NCBI GenBank assembly: GCA_019925095.2
Contig: CM034411.1
Span: 14,384,001 to 14,448,000 of the forward strand
From: Dendrolimus kikuchii
Taxonomy: Eukaryota > Arthropoda > Insecta > Lepidoptera > Lasiocampidae
Length of the DNA stretch: 64,000 nt
Direction of reading: 5' to 3'
A program made the translations under genes and the position numbers. This document shows positions 46,043 to 58,905 of the stretch, piece after piece (positions within the stretch are counted from its first letter, which is position 1; every line of letters starts with the position of its first letter). The notes below the pieces were generated by a model that did no database searches, was not told where the DNA came from, and was given only the letters and a program-made list of their open reading frames with translations.

Positions 46043-47479
46043 TAAGAAAATAAAAGTAGTGAATAATCAAATCGAACTGTCATATTTTTGATTCAATTGA
46101 AAACATTTTTGAAAAGTAAACAGTCTTATACATTAAAAATAAAACGAACGGCAATATTTTTTGTTTTCGAAAAATGAATGTAATACGTAAAGGACTAGAC
46201 TGTATGACATATGATCTTTGCCTGGTCATACCATAAATAATCAACTACTTTTTAATGTGTCTTCCGTATTCAAATTTAAATATAATGCCGCCATCTGATT
46301 TTTATATTAAACTATAGTTTCGAATTTGGAACAGATTGTTTGGTGGGAACCATAGATCTATATAGCTGAAACTTAATAATGTTTTGTGCTACAAAATTTT
46401 ATTTTCAAAAGTCGTATAATTTTCGCTTAAATTAATGGTTATATTGAATGGTTTTTAAATGGCTTGTAACTATTCGTATTGTTACTATAAATGAGTTTTT
46501 TTGTATCTGTCTAAAAGATTTATAACTTAGTTTAAACTGGGATAGCATTCGTCCGATATCTTATTTTTTAATTGTGCTAAAACTGTATATACCTAATATT
46601 TGACACTGATTATATTAGTGAATAGTGCGAATCCTTATTTAAATTTAAGAAGCAAAATGTGTCTTCCATTTTCAAATTGAAACTTGCCAACTAAACCTTT
46701 AAGCCAGATCGTACTTTATCTTATTGTTATTCATTTAGGTTTATGGCTTGGCAGCGAGGCGTTGAAGCCAGATCTTAGATTAAAATATAATGTCTTCATT
46801 TCCGTAAGCCTATGTATTATGGCTCAGCTGAACTGTAGGTCATTAACTGACGGCATTCAACGGAGTTCTTGTGACAACTCGAAAGGCCACATTTGACTAT
46901 ACAGTTCACATTTCTCACAAAAGCACATAATTACTACTCAAAAACTATCGATATCCTACAACTAATTTTCATTTTAGAGTGATTTTACACATTTTTAGAA
47001 AATAAAACTGCACAGCACTACGTGTCCTTTCAGTTCCCGCCAAAAAAATGTCTTTATCAAAAATGTTTTCAATTTGAGTATGGAAATATTTGAATAGTTT
47101 TTCTACATTTTCGTTGTGTTTTTAATAGATCTCTTGTAGTAGTTTGTATGAAACAATGACGTGGGTGTACGCATCGTCTATGACGAGTAATGATTCTCAA
47201 ATATACCCGTCAATTGTGAATCGACGAGACGGTTCTATGGGTCCGTGGCATTTGTGGCATAGTTATTACGTAAATCCTACAATTGTATCGCAGTATTAAC
47301 CGATTCCGGTTACTGCGACCGCTATGTCATATGATCAAGAGAGCTTTAAAAAGTTGTTTAAAGAAGAATACTAGGAATAATAATCGTACAGTAAAAAAAT
47401 CTGGAAGCTCCTATCCCCTGCGTGACTAGATGGCGCCACATGTTTATTTTTTTCTAGTTTTATGTTTCACTTTCTAAAG

Positions 47480-47780
47480 CAGTGCTTTTCAATCTTTTTG
47501 AATTACGCGACCCTTTTACAGGTTGAAACATTTTGGCGACCCCCTTGGGTCGTAGACAGACAAAAAGTTAGTAATTTAAAAGACTATGTTTATGTTTTTT
47601 CCCTATTTTGTTACTCATATTAATTATCAGGGCCTTATAATCTGCAACAAGCTACTGAGCTTAGAAAGTATCTAAGTACGAGGTATAAATTTAAATTACC
47701 TTTTCCCTTTTGTCAGCGACCCACTGAGCGAGGGTCTGCGACCCCCCTGGGGGTCGCGACCCGCAATTTGAAAAACACTG
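47480..47780. mobile_element. hAT-like MITE
   Basis: CAGTGCTTTTCAATC (47480) and TTTGAAAAACACTG (ending 47780) are inverted termini; TTCTAAAG / GTTTAAAG flank it (8 bp, two mismatches). Inside, GGCGACCCCCTTGGGTCG and GACCCCCCTGGGGGTCGCG are typical of the family. Confidence 0.75.
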
Positions 47781-48799
47781 GTTTAAAGCATATTATTCTA
47801 GGCCAAGTCAATCAAAAACTGTTAGATAACCTTAGTTTATTTTGGCCATGAATTTGTGATAACACTTAATACAGATCTAAATACCAATATAGTCGATCTA
47901 TAGACTATATTTACTTAAGGAAAGATTTGTTTCTGTACGTGTTATTAATATAAATTTAAAATATGTATATATACCTCAGAGATATATACATATAAACATA
48001 TTATGCGTCTGAGGTATATACATGTCTTTTTGAGAGAGACATTCTAATTATAATTACAGAATTATAAGACATAAACAAAAATAGTGGGATTATTGCAGGA
48101 ATACTTTTTGGGGAAAAGTGAGACAATATACTTTGGGAGCAGCCATAAACTATTTACTGTGTCTATGGGTTATTTCATAGTTATGTATTTACTATTTGAA
48201 TGATATGTTCAAATGCTGCGGATCTCTAACAACAACTTAAAATTTCTAATTTGTGTTCAGTAATGGATTGTCAATTAGTTATTTTTTTTTATTTATAAGG
48301 CGAAAGAGTTTCTTCCGTGTGACTTCAACAATATGTTTGAGATTGGTACTAAAAGTAAAATCATGATTTTTTATTATTAGAATAGACATTTTTAAAATTA
48401 ATTGAAAGCACAAATTTATAAATTAAGTAATATAATTAATTCATTACAGTGTTTTAAGGTGTAATAAGTGTTATTACAAAAATATTCTTTGTCTATCAAA
48501 GTTATAGTCAATTTGTGTAATTGAATTTGAAAAAAATATAAAATGCAAATGATTTCAAGAATATTGTTTATGTTATAGTTAAACCAAAGAGCTTTCCCGT
48601 TACGATACACAACTTTATCATACCATAATGATATGATATTTGGCCTACCAAATCTCAATATTAAATTAATCCATGCAAATTTTAATAAGAATATTTTTTA
48701 CAGTTATGTTTCCAGTTTCATTTTTAAATAATAAATATCTCTAGTAAGAAGAAAAACAGAAAATAAATTAACATAATGTTGTTATTATTATATAATTAG
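47781..48799 (+). other. Downstream of Mitf, no gene
   Basis: A short inverted repeat TATATACCTCAGA (47968) / TCTGAGGTATATA (48008) is present. Otherwise AT-rich. Confidence 0.4.
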
Positions 48800-49552
48800 T
48801 AGGGATGGGCCGAATATGGTTTGAAACGAATACGAACTTCGGCCAAACATTTGGTTAAAACAAAAAATTCGGCCGAACTTTGGTTTGATTTCACCATGCT
48901 TTCTCAAGAGCAACAACACATCGTGACCTGTTGACAACGTCAACTTGATAACACTGAATTTTTGGCTTTTTTACACCATAACCTGCCTCTAGTGAATTTT
49001 AAGTATGAGTAGGTGGATAAGGAAATAGATTTTTAGACCTTTGATTGAAAAAAAATATCACCATATCATAATTTTAAATTCATAATGTTTAATTCGTAAA
49101 AAGTGATTTCAATAAAAATTAAATTTATAATTGCAGATGTCCCTTGACGTTTTTTTTTTAAATTTAAGTTACGCATTATAATTAAGCAATTGCACGATTT
49201 ACTGATGTTTCTTAGAGGAATAATAAGTTTATTTTATTTTTGTTTTAATTTGATGTCTATTTAATTAGGCAGAGACTCAATCAAGAACTAATTTTATTTC
49301 TTTTTTATCACATTGCACTTTAAGATTTACATGTTAAATGACCACGAGTATATAGATGCCAATTTTTATATTACGGTTATGATAGATATGATTTCTATTA
49401 ACTTCAGTCAAAATAGTACAAGTAGATATTTTACTTTTTCCTTGCACCCAATGTTCGGCATTTAAACAGATTTTCGGCCGAATGCCGAAGTTCGACTCAA
49501 GCTGCCGAAATTCGGTCAAACCGAATGTAAAACTAATTTCGGCCCATTCCTA
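48800..49552. mobile_element. hAT-like MITE, TAGGGATGGGCCGAA family
   Basis: Termini TAGGGATGGGCCGAA (48800) and TTTCGGCCCATTCCTA (ending 49552). Flanking 8-bp duplication ATAATTAG / ATAATTAT. 753 bp; the interior has no transposase frame. Confidence 0.8.
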
Positions 49553-49851
49553 ATAATTATATAATTTTGTAATAAAGATGTACAAACTTATAATTTTGTA
49601 ACAATAATAGCGGCCATGTTGATTATAGATTTAAAAATAATCGTGATAATTTGTTACCAGCCCATTGTAATATATACATATGGATAGAATTAGATATATT
49701 ATGGTAGCCTCAGACCAACAAAATAAGAAGACAGAGAGTGAAGTTCATTGCACGGCAGTGCGTTAAGAAAACTTAGTATTAAATAACACCGGCTACTAAA
49801 AATTAAAAGTGATCTGTACTTTTCACCAGACCCATGTATTATTATGTATTT
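49553..49851. other. No gene
   Basis: AT-rich DNA. Confidence 0.4.
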
Positions 49852-50048
49852 CGATACGTTGAATCCCAATCTGAGGTCAGTTTGGTCCATACATCCTCAG
49901 AATTTTGAAGGTGTATGGAAAACCAACCTAAAAATATTGAGGGTTTATGGACCAACCTAACCCCAGATTCGGTCTTTTGGTCCATAACCTCTGAATATTC
50001 TGAGGATGTCTGGACCAAACTGACCCCAGAATCGGATTCAGCGCATCG
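49852..50048. repeat. Large fold-back repeat
   Basis: Arms of about 75 bp: left CGATACGTTGAATCCC, GGTCAGTTTGGTCCATAC and CATCCTCAGAAT; right ATTCTGAGGATG, TCTGGACCAAACTGACC and GGATTCAGCGCATCG. Flanked by TA, so probably a MITE; if transcribed it folds into a long hairpin. Confidence 0.8.
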
Positions 50049-50224
50049 TAATATTTTTCATAAATTTATTTATCTATAATAATAATTTTACATCATAAAA
50101 TAGTAGTAAAGCACCACTTAAACCTATGAGGTTTGCGTGTGATGCAACACACCCTCGCATTTACAAGAAAACTTATTCTATTAAGTACAAGATTTGTAAT
50201 GATTCGTTCTATCGTGTTCTCCAT

Positions 50225-50355
50225 CGTATCTATAGTGACGAATATGTATATATATACACACATATATCTATACGTATATACTCGCTTACATATATACATT
50301 GCTTATACATACATATACACATATACCTAATTATATCGTATATGCAGATAACATA
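50225..50355. repeat. TATACA/CATA microsatellite
   Basis: Mixed (TA), (CA) and (CATA) units; creates spurious open frames on both strands. Confidence 0.85.
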
Positions 50356-50989
50356 TACACAGTAAAGAACGCTCATAAACACAGGCTGTCATTGCAATTT
50401 TTCTAGATAATAGTTTTTTTTTTAATTTCTTTTTTATATTACATATAAGAATATATGGGCCGGGTTAATCGAATTAGTACAGATAAAGGTGGAATAGTTT
50501 TCAGTGGATATATTCCCATTACCCACACAGACGAAACCACGTATATATTACATAAGTGTTAGTGCACAAGTTTAAAAAAAATTACTTAACTTCAGTTGAC
50601 GCTTTTGTTCACTTGTGCTCCGTCTATAATGCTTTCATTTGTCTGAGGTGGTAGCAAGACAATATATATATTTTCATTAGTTAAACTTGTTAAGTATTAC
50701 TGAAATTGTGTTTCAGTTGTGTTTGTAGATAATTTAAAATCTATTTTAAGTCTAAATTACGTACCGAAACGAGTTTAAACCGTCAGAAATGTGTTAAAGG
50801 CATGCGCAGCAGTTTTTCGAAAATTGTGCTGCGTATGTCTTTGGACAGGTTTGTAATCGTATTGAAACAAACCCATATACTAGTAATTAAAGCAGTAATT
50901 TAAAGACAATCTCCATAAGGTATTGGCCTATTTTTGGCATAAAACAATTGTATTAATAAGCTTTTTTAAAAAGGTTTTTAAATATAAGC
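50356..50989. other. No gene
   Basis: An inverted pair CATGCGCAGCA.TTTTCGAAAA.TGTGCTGCGTATG near 50800-50838 is visible. No gene. Confidence 0.4.
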
Positions 50990-51300
50990 TTTTGAGATCC
51001 TGGATATCATGTAGCCGCAGAGTGCTAGCCAAGACAAGTAAAACGAGCCCAAACACGACGGGTCTATCTTGTTTAGTACAGGAGTTCCTATGTCCACCTT
51101 CTGACTCCATCTTCAGATCAGCTCCATGGTGCCATATTATTGCATTGTCACGCGATATACATATGTGTGCAAAATTTCAGCCCAATCGGAAACCGGGAAG
51201 TTGGTCAAATTTAACTTGCAAGATTCCATCCGAACTTACATCCATACATACATACATACATAGGTACATCCATTGCAAGTTAAATAAAAGCTTGTAAAAA
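50990..51300 (+). repeat. Interspersed repeat with (CATA)n end
   Basis: GATCCTGGATATCATGTAGC to (CATA)n and TTGCAAGTTAAATAAAAGCT; GTGTGCAAAATTTCAGCCC and CCGAACTTACATCCATAC are typical of lepidopteran short repeats. The open frame 50923-51297 runs through it and is not a gene. Confidence 0.5.
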
Positions 51301-53107
51301 ATAAGATACAATTTTGATTATAATGCAGCTATTGTTGTAAAAAGTGATATCAATTAAACATAGTACCTATTTTACTGCAAAGTTTAATAAAAACGCCTTA
51401 CTCGTAAAGTATTATACAGAGTGCTATTTTTACATCGTTGATGATACATGGTGCTTTAAGATGCATGAAATATGTTAAATATTATTAATGATGCTGTACA
51501 GCTAGCAAAATAAATATACAAATATTAATTATTTACAACAATTAAAACAAAACAAATATAGTTGACATTTTCTAGTGTTACCAGTAATTGGAACAATGAT
51601 GGCACAAATAGACCTGATCTATTAATAAATTCGGATGTGAAAACATGTTGTTTATAAAAAAAAACCTCCAAAGTTCCTAATATAAAGCAATAGACTTTAG
51701 TCTATTTCTAAGCTAGTTTATGGTATTCGAAGTTATAAGTTTTTTGCAATATACAAAAAATTATAATAGACAAAAATATTATATATTTTATTGGGTATTT
51801 GAAGGTTTTTGGTGAAATGAAAACAATTACGGTAACTTACAAACATTGTTAAAAGACCAGAACAAAACATGCAGTAAGTTTGAAAAAAAAAAATAACTTC
51901 GATTTATACACATTTGTGCTTCCTCTGAAAATATTAAAAAGTTGGTCGTATTTTTAATATATAATTTTAATATATAATAATAAATTAATAGGTCACAAAA
52001 TATTTTTGTACAGATAATATATAAAATAATGTGATATGAAATATATTTTTAGATTATATTTATTGAAAAAAGTAGTTTTATATTGCATAAATTAATTACA
52101 TACATAATTTTTTTGTATATATTTATAAATAAATAGATTGTAAATACAACAAAGTGCCTTGCTTATAGCCAATCGTAGGGAAAAAAGCTTGTAATGTTAT
52201 TATAATAAATGTAAATATATTTTTTTGTTGAAATTTTTAACACTGGTTAAGGATGTCACGTTGTATTTCGTTAAGTTTTCTTTGAGAATTTATTTTTGAT
52301 GTACTGTAAAAGGATGAAAGTGTTTCATCGAAAAAAATTATTTTAATCTAGCTCCTATATAGATTTTTTTATTAAAAGTATACATATATATACAGTCTAT
52401 CAAATATACCACAATATATATTGATATAATTTGAAAGGGTTTCTTAAGAATAATAATGTGGTAAGCAGTAAAACAAAGTCGTTTATGTACCATCGGCAAA
52501 AAAATCTAAAATTTCAGTAGCCCAATAGCTAAAGTTGTTTGTTAAATGTTTCATTCCAATAATATAGGTTCAAATTCTGATATATATTCTGAGCATAATT
52601 CCGCCTGTTCTTACATAGAATATAAACTATGCACATAGAATATTCCCACATAAAAAACCTATCAAAAGCAATTTGGATCCAGTTATGCCAAAATGTACTC
52701 ACTGTATTAAACATATATAATTGTCACATAATACGTTGCGAGGAAAGGGTGAAAGAAGAGTTTTTCCAAAAATAAAGTTGTTAAAATTTTACTTAAGTCA
52801 GATATTTCATAGGGTTGGTCATACATACTTTTTATGTTATTTGTAAGATCTGGGACTTGTATAAAATTCTGATCAGTTTGGTGTCAATATATTTTTTTTC
52901 TATAATTTGAAATTTGGTACATTTTTGCATAACGTATATCTACTGTAATAAATTACAATAATCTAAATAAGCCAAAGAAATCATTGCATGAGAACTTATA
53001 GGAGCTGGATTCTATTGGACTTTCGTAAACGGTTGTTATTCTGGATATTTAATAAAATGATTAAATGTACAGTCGACGACTGGTGGCCGGTTTCTGTCTT
53101 ATGGGCC
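51301..53107. other. AT-rich DNA, no gene
   Basis: Very AT-rich. TGTAAATA, a Pumilio-type element, occurs at about 52208, meaningful only if this is 3' UTR. Confidence 0.35.
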
Positions 53108-53185
53108 GTCCATTTGCCTTACTATCCGTCAAAATTTGACATGAGCTTATGTCAAATTTTGACGGATAGTAATACTTGTATGGAC
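53108..53185. ncRNA. Perfect 23-bp hairpin (MITE or pre-miRNA-like)
   Basis: Arms TACTATCCGTCAAAATTTGACAT (53120-53142) and its exact complement (53149-53171) enclose the loop GAGCTT; GTCCAT/ATGGAC extends the stem outside with mismatches. Perfect pairing favours a young palindromic element over a conserved miRNA. Confidence 0.4.
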
Positions 53186-53619
53186 AAGTAATGTCAAAAA
53201 TTAACCAATGGTAAGGCAAGTGAATGCATAATAAGATATAAGAACCGGCTATCAATTGATTATGAAATATTGGCTGTCTATTGTTATTAGCAGCTTTATA
53301 AGATTGTTTTTATATTAATGTATAAGAAGTGTTAGAATAATTAGTCACAAAAAATATTAAAATATTTTTTTTATCTAATTTTTTTTTATTTGCATAGGAA
53401 TTGCATACAAAAATCAGTTTATTCTTTACTATTTCAATAATAATAAACCTGAATATTAATTATTTTTTATTTATCTGATTTTTTATTGACTCGATCTGAA
53501 ATATTAATTTCGTTATTTAAAAATATCTTAAATAAAAAAATATAAAACAAGTTTTTAAATTAATATAAAGTTCTATTTTCTCATGAATTAGATATAATTA
53601 ATTTAGAGCAAGATCACAA

Positions 53620-53830
53620 CGATGCGGTGCGTCGTCGCATCCGTCGCGGAAAAATGTCATCGAATCGTATGAATAATACGCTGGCAATCAGTTCATAATG
53701 AACTATGGACTTTTTTGCATTAAAATGAATAAAGAAAGAAAACATCAATTTTTAACTAATATGAAATTTGTACTACGTAGAAACGCATCGGAACATTCCA
53801 CGAAGCGTTGTGCGGTATTGTAATTTAACA
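53620..53830. repeat. Inverted-repeat MITE-like segment
   Basis: CACAACGATGCGGTGCGTCG and ACGAAGCGTTGTGCGG recur in opposite sense around an inner TCAGTTCATAATGAACT palindrome. Weak. Confidence 0.3.
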
Positions 53831-53906
53831 TTGACATTGTAACCTCAATGTTTTTAACGTACATTTGAGGTGTTTTTCTATAAATTTTCTAAATTGCTTT
53901 CTACAA

Positions 53907-54577
53907 AATCTATATATATAAAAATCAATTGCTGTTCGTTAGTGTCGCTAAAACTCGTGAACGGCTGGACTGGTTTGGCTAATTTTGACTTTAAATTATT
54001 TGTGGAAGTCCAGTGACGGTTTAAAAGATGAGTAAATATGAAAAAAATGCTTGGAATATAGTAGAAACAACAATTTCGCTTTCCCTTAGAAACTATTCCT
54101 ACCTGTCAAACATTTGATGTTCGTCCCGTCGTTTAGAAATTTAAAAGTCGTTCAGAAATCAAAAAGTTTTTTTTTGTTTTTAATGTCAAACGTCTGATCT
54201 TCGTTCCGGTTAAGTTTTGACCACATTTTTTTACTAAAGTTAGAACATTCTGCAATTGTCATTCGCTTTTTTATTTCGATGAGTGAAAGGCTATTTGTTT
54301 TAAACGACATTTTTAAAATTTGTCGGGAGAAAAGTTTGAAGTTTCAAATGACCCAGAAAAACACATCACTAACGAACTATGTACCATACTTAAAAAAAGA
54401 ACATCTATAGATTGAAACTAGACATCAGATTCTTTATATTTCTTTAAATTGAGACATTAGGATAAAACAAACCCATAGTGTTATTAAGTCTCACACAAAA
54501 TGTCGCTTAAAACAAATAGCCTTTCAACCCTCGATTTACTGATTCTGAAGCGGTACGAAGTTTGTCGGGTCAGCTAG
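53907..54577 (+). mobile_element. Helitron-like repeat
   Basis: TCTATATATATAAAAATCAA start, GCTAAAACTCGTGAACGGCT, and TCGGGTCAGCTAGT end (CTAGT terminus). Inner inverted pair AAAGGCTATTTGTTTTAA / TTAAAACAAATAGCCTTT. Reverse relative at 5240-5655. Confidence 0.6.
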
Positions 54578-55164
54578 TCTGTAATAAATATAACACATTG
54601 TCCTTAAGAATGCTTTAAGTACAGTTTGTTTTTTCTAACACTTCTTATAAATTAATTGAGAATGTCGATTCGCGGACAAAATACGTATTAGTTATTGTAT
54701 ATTATAATCGTAATACTTGTTATATTGATATTAAGTAAAGTAGTACTGTGGATCAGTGAGCCTTGCAATTGTCTGCAATAAATAATATTATTATTTTAAT
54801 AATAAAAAGTCTTTTTTTGTTATTTACTATTGTTGTTTAATATGGTGATGAGAATGTGCGCTGTGGTGTGATCTGCTCATAAAGATTATTTTGGATTATT
54901 AATATTAATAATGACAACTAGATTACCTGATAAGAAAAGAAAGCTAGGTACAACAATGGTGTCGTAAAAGGAACCTAACTGTGAAGAGCTCCTGCATAGC
55001 GCTAACAAGTCATTATTGCTTTTTTATCTTTGATTATTTCAAGCAAATTGAGAAGCATATTTGTTTTAAGCAACATTTTTAAAATATTTCAGAAGAGTTT
55101 AGAAAAATAAAAATAAACCCCTTATTATTACAACATTACAGAAGACTTATAGAAAAAAATTATA
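54578..55164. other. No gene
   Basis: Remnants of the Helitron-like repeat near 55060 (TTTGTTTTAAGCAACATTTTT). Confidence 0.4.
54777..54782 (+). terminator. Candidate distal poly(A) signal
   Basis: CAATAAATAATATT followed within about 60-100 nt by the GT-rich TGGTGATGAGAATGTGCGCTG; a good combination, 9.35 kb after the Mitf stop. Confidence 0.3.
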
Positions 55165-55385
55165 GTGCACAATGTGCAATTTTGTTGTTAAAAAGTGTTA
55201 TTTTTCAGATGACCTGAGGCAAGAATAATATATATTAAAATATGTCGAAGATGGTATACATAACATCATACTAAAGTGTTAAATCCGCCCTTTGTTCCTG
55301 CCTTGACAAGAAATGACTGTATAATTATTTACTATATATGTATGTGGTGAACAATAAAATATTTTCTATCTATCTATCTAATGAC
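55165..55385 (+). mobile_element. LINE 3' end (family G), diverged
   Basis: GTTAAAAAGTGTTATTTTTCAGATGACC and GAACAATAAAATATTTTCTATCTATCTATC; sense orientation like 43445. Confidence 0.5.
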
Positions 55386-56060
55386 TGCACTAAAACGTAT
55401 TTGCAAGCCTCTGCCCTATCACACGGTGGAGGAGGGGCGATTAAAGAAATCATAGGAATAACATCTATAGATTAAAATCTATAATGGAAAGCAAATTCTT
55501 TGTATTTCTGAAGATTCAGATCAGGTTAAATCTCTCAAAAATCGCTTGAAACAAATAGCCTTTCACCGTCGAATTATTATTTTAGATCAATTATTATTTT
55601 ATAATTAAACAAGGCTGCATTTTGCTAAATTATTTCGTTGAGCTAAACTTACAATATTGACAATGATATGATATGATCTTTTTTCACTCATAAAATTTCA
55701 AGTTTTCCTTTAATAGAACTGTAATTATAGGCTAAAAAAATACCTATTTCTGGGGTAATACTCTGTTCGTCCAAATAAGAGTTGTATAATGTAATCATTT
55801 GCGTAATATTGTTCACTGTAATTACCACACCACAGCGTATTTCACACAGAATGAATGCTATTTAATATTGTATGAGATTATGTCGAACATGACGAAGTAC
55901 AAACAAGTGAATAACAAATGAATTTACATAAATAACATTCGACTTTTATTTTTATCCAACTACTTATCTGCGATAATACTTCTGCTGTATCTACGGTAGG
56001 GAACGCACATACTACGTGATCCATTTTTTTTTAATTTTACTAGCCTCCCCTCGTTGAACA
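55386..56060. other. No gene
   Basis: Contains another Helitron-like remnant at about 55490-55575 (GCTTGAAACAAATAGCCTTTC). Confidence 0.4.
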
Positions 56061-56345
56061 CCCTGTACATGTTGGCAACACTAACAAATATTGTATGGTG
56101 TAAATTAAATTAATATTATCTCTTAAATGGTGCAATTAATACCCTCTGCTTACTAGTTTTGATTTGATCATATGGTCCTTCGAGCCGGATATGAACCAGC
56201 GGCCTTTCACGGCCGCGCCCCATGATGTTGGCAACACCAACAAATATTGAAGTGAAGTGACATTGTCACATAAAATGTTCTCTCTTAATTAAATCTCTCT
56301 CGTGGTGCAATTTATAAACCTCCTTACTAGTTTTGAGTTGATCAG
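56061..56345. repeat. Two direct copies of an unclassified repeat
   Basis: ATGTTGGCAACACTAACAAATATTG (56069) and ATGTTGGCAACACCAACAAATATTG (56225) start two stretches that both end with CTTACTAGTTTTGA.TTGATCA. Between them lies GGTCCTTCGAGCCGGAT...AACCAGCGGCC, a phrase common in tRNA-derived repeats. Confidence 0.5.
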
Positions 56346-57836
56346 TATATCCCAAGAATGCGCCTAGTTTGACGTAGACATTCATAAATATAATGGTTTT
56401 AAATAAACTTTAGCAAACAGAAAGTTAAATAAAATAATTTGGCTCATTAGTTGTTTAAGAAACGCTAAACTCTGCGCGCCATATTTGAATATAGGTCGAC
56501 AAAACCCGAGGTTTCCCTAGAAGATATTGACTATGTGACGAAAACCTAAGGCCCTCCCCTACCCCTGTGACCAAGCGTGGTAATTTGAAGAAAAACTGAA
56601 CGGGTCTGCATGGGTACAGTCCCTTAATGTTAGCGTCTGTGTCCAAATGCGACTTGCTGTGTAGCGTTAAAAAGTAACGCCGTTAATGATTAGGTACGTT
56701 AGGGCATATATATGAGTTATCTGTCTACGTTTACATCTGCGTTATACAGTCACTAACATATGGGATAATGTTAGTAATGTAGCTGAAAGATCAGTGTGGG
56801 AGGCTTTGCGTGGATACTCTGGCGCCGTCCCGTATTTCAAGTAAGTACCTGTGTAGTACCTACCAGCTCTGGAAATGGTTATGATTTGCGGCGTTTTGCG
56901 TCGAAATCCCCATGGAGTTCTAGCGCTCTGAAACTTGATTGAGACGTCGTCTGTCGCTTAGCAGATGTCTCACGCGATCAAAGGGCTGGTATTTATTGTG
57001 CTGTAAGATAAGTATCGCAATAGAAGGCGCCAAGTCCGTCAAGCTTCTAGAAATAGCGATGAGTGACAGAGGCTTGTAACCCAATTTTCGTTTATACTAT
57101 CTCTCATTTTATATTCGGTTTTACTTTTAATAAGTATTTTTTTTTTAATTCTTACTGATTTACGATTTTATAATTATCTTAATAAATTTAAAATTTATTT
57201 ATGTAATGATTTAATCCTCGACCAAGTTCTTATAATTAAAAAAAAACTTAAAAGGTACCTACAATGCAAAACTTGTAGTTATTCGTCACGAAAATGAACC
57301 AAAACTGACCCTCAACAATGCGTGAAAAGTGACCCGCGCACTGCCCCATATTCCCAAACGTGACTGCAATCAATAATCAGTTTTGTGCATGCAAAAATCT
57401 TTATTCAAATGTCGTACGCATAAAAACCATCGTTAATTCGATTCCTGCGCAAAGCAATTGTGTGGACCTGCGCACGCGTCCCCCCAAAATTGTGAAAATA
57501 GGAACGATTATTTTTATTATCAAAAAGTAATACAATAGAGCGTTTCAAATTTCGCTAGAAATTTGCGTTTTTGCATAAAATGCTGGCAGGACGTGGCGCG
57601 TGCGCAGGCACATTAAAATTTCGGCTAACCATCATTCTGGGATAATTTGAGACAATATTTTAGGATCGTATCCAAAGACCCACTCACAGACAAAAAAAAG
57701 AATCGTATATTAAATATAAATAATCGTCAGACAAACATACATTGTGTATCACCAAATTAAGGAAGTTATTCTTGTATTATGGGTAATATACGACGAATTG
57801 CTCTGGGGCCGATCCCAGATCATCCTACTTTCCTAC
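56346..57836. other. No gene recognised
   Basis: 56455-56646 carries a 63-codon reverse frame without known domain. 57350-57620 is moderately GC-rich with GTGTGGACCTGCGCACGCG; it may be regulatory DNA or a repeat. Confidence 0.35.
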
Positions 57837-58062
57837 TTCCTACTAATATTATAAACGCGAAAGTTTGTAAGAATGTATGGATGTATGTTTGTTACTCATT
57901 CACGCAAAAACTACTGAATGGATTTTGATGAAACTTTACCGTAATATAGCTTACACATCAGAATAACACATAGGCTATAATTTATAACGATATAGTGTGA
58001 ATTATCCAAAATATAACGATTTTCCATCACCACGCGGGTAAAACCGCGGGGCGCAGCTAGTA
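57837..58062 (+). mobile_element. Helitron-like repeat
   Basis: CCTACTAATATTATAAACGCG start and CACGCGGGTAAAACCGCGGGGCGCAGCTAGTA end, a complete-looking short lepidopteran element with CTAGT terminus. Confidence 0.7.
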
Positions 58063-58100
58063 GTAAATAAAGGAGAAAATTCTTTTCAGAAATTTACATT

Positions 58101-58179
58101 ATCTGAGATCGAACTCGGAGCCTCTGTGTTGCAGTGAGGTAAGCCAGCAAAGGCTTAGCCCGCTCAACCACAGAGGTCG
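58101..58179 (-). mobile_element. tRNA-like sequence (tRNA-derived SINE or tRNA pseudogene)
   Basis: On the reverse strand GACCTCTGTGGTTGAGCGGGC is A-box-like and CCGAGTTCGATCTCAG is B-box-like, with the 5' CCTCTGTG able to pair with CACAGAGG in a variable-arm position. It lacks a proper acceptor stem, so a functional tRNA is unlikely. Confidence 0.4.
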
Positions 58180-58699
58180 TAAAGTATTGTATACTATTTT
58201 CTTAGAATTTATAGAAAAGGTTGAAGATTATGCAAAAGGTAAATTAAGTATAAAGGCAGCTTAAGCTGTAATTAATAAATACCAGTCATAAAACAATTAT
58301 AAAGTCGTACATTTTCACTACTAGTCAAAAAATATGGCACTGACTAAGTTTACAGGAATTCGGATGGTTTGAAAATTAATGTCAACTTACTACTATACCG
58401 AGCACAATTTTGAAAGAAATGCCTGCAACGCTGTATAACAATATTATTATATAATACTTTAAGTTCTGTGGATCAGCGACATAAAGTGAATTTTGGTCTT
58501 CAAAACTAAAATCAAGCATTTCGCTCTATCCAACATTGTCTCTTGCCAATAAGAGATTTGAGATTTCTGAAAATCAGCTTGCATCCATCAAACGGCGACC
58601 AAGAGGTCCGTACCATTATGCTCGTCTCGACTCCACAACGCTATGTTATTTGTCGTAGAAAGGGCAAGGGCATTAATAACCTAATCATAATTCCTTTAA
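58180..58699. other. No gene
   Basis: The + frame 58543-58914 is mostly unrelated text running into a LINE fragment. Confidence 0.4.
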
Positions 58700-58905
58700 A
58701 TCTTCCAATGACAGTCAGGGACTGGCAATGTTACTTCATCAGCTCACTCCACCAACAGGGTTCCATATTTGCAGAGTTTCATCCTAAGCGTTGCAAATAT
58801 GGAACCATCCAACGCGGCAATGTATCCAGCCTTCTGGGAATGTTTCCTTCTAGCAGTAATATGGTAATAGTTCGTTATTTGGTCTCAAACCTATTTTTAA
58901 TCATT
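58700..58905 (+). mobile_element. LINE tail fragment (family B-like)
   Basis: CAACGCGGCAATGTATCCAGCCTTCTGGG encodes QRGNVSSLLGMFPSSSNMVI; corresponds to the QRGN-ASLLG end of the family. Confidence 0.55.

Larger units (their letters stand above)
45426..47479 (+). other. Candidate Mitf 3' UTR, proximal
   Basis: AT-rich DNA directly after the stop codon with no SINE copies. First AATAAA at 45932-45937. A strong hairpin lies at 45978-46042. The 46684-46896 open frame has no domain. Confidence 0.4.

Noticed and set aside
50093..50365. Tyr/Ile-rich frames
   Set aside because: Produced by a TA/CATA microsatellite.
53061..53255. Two similar frames YYPSKFD...CQILTDS on opposite strands
   Set aside because: Mirror images caused by the perfect palindrome at 53120-53171.
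58101..58179. Possible functional tRNA gene
   Set aside because: A- and B-box-like parts exist, but the acceptor stem and anticodon arm do not fold properly; more likely a tRNA-derived repeat.
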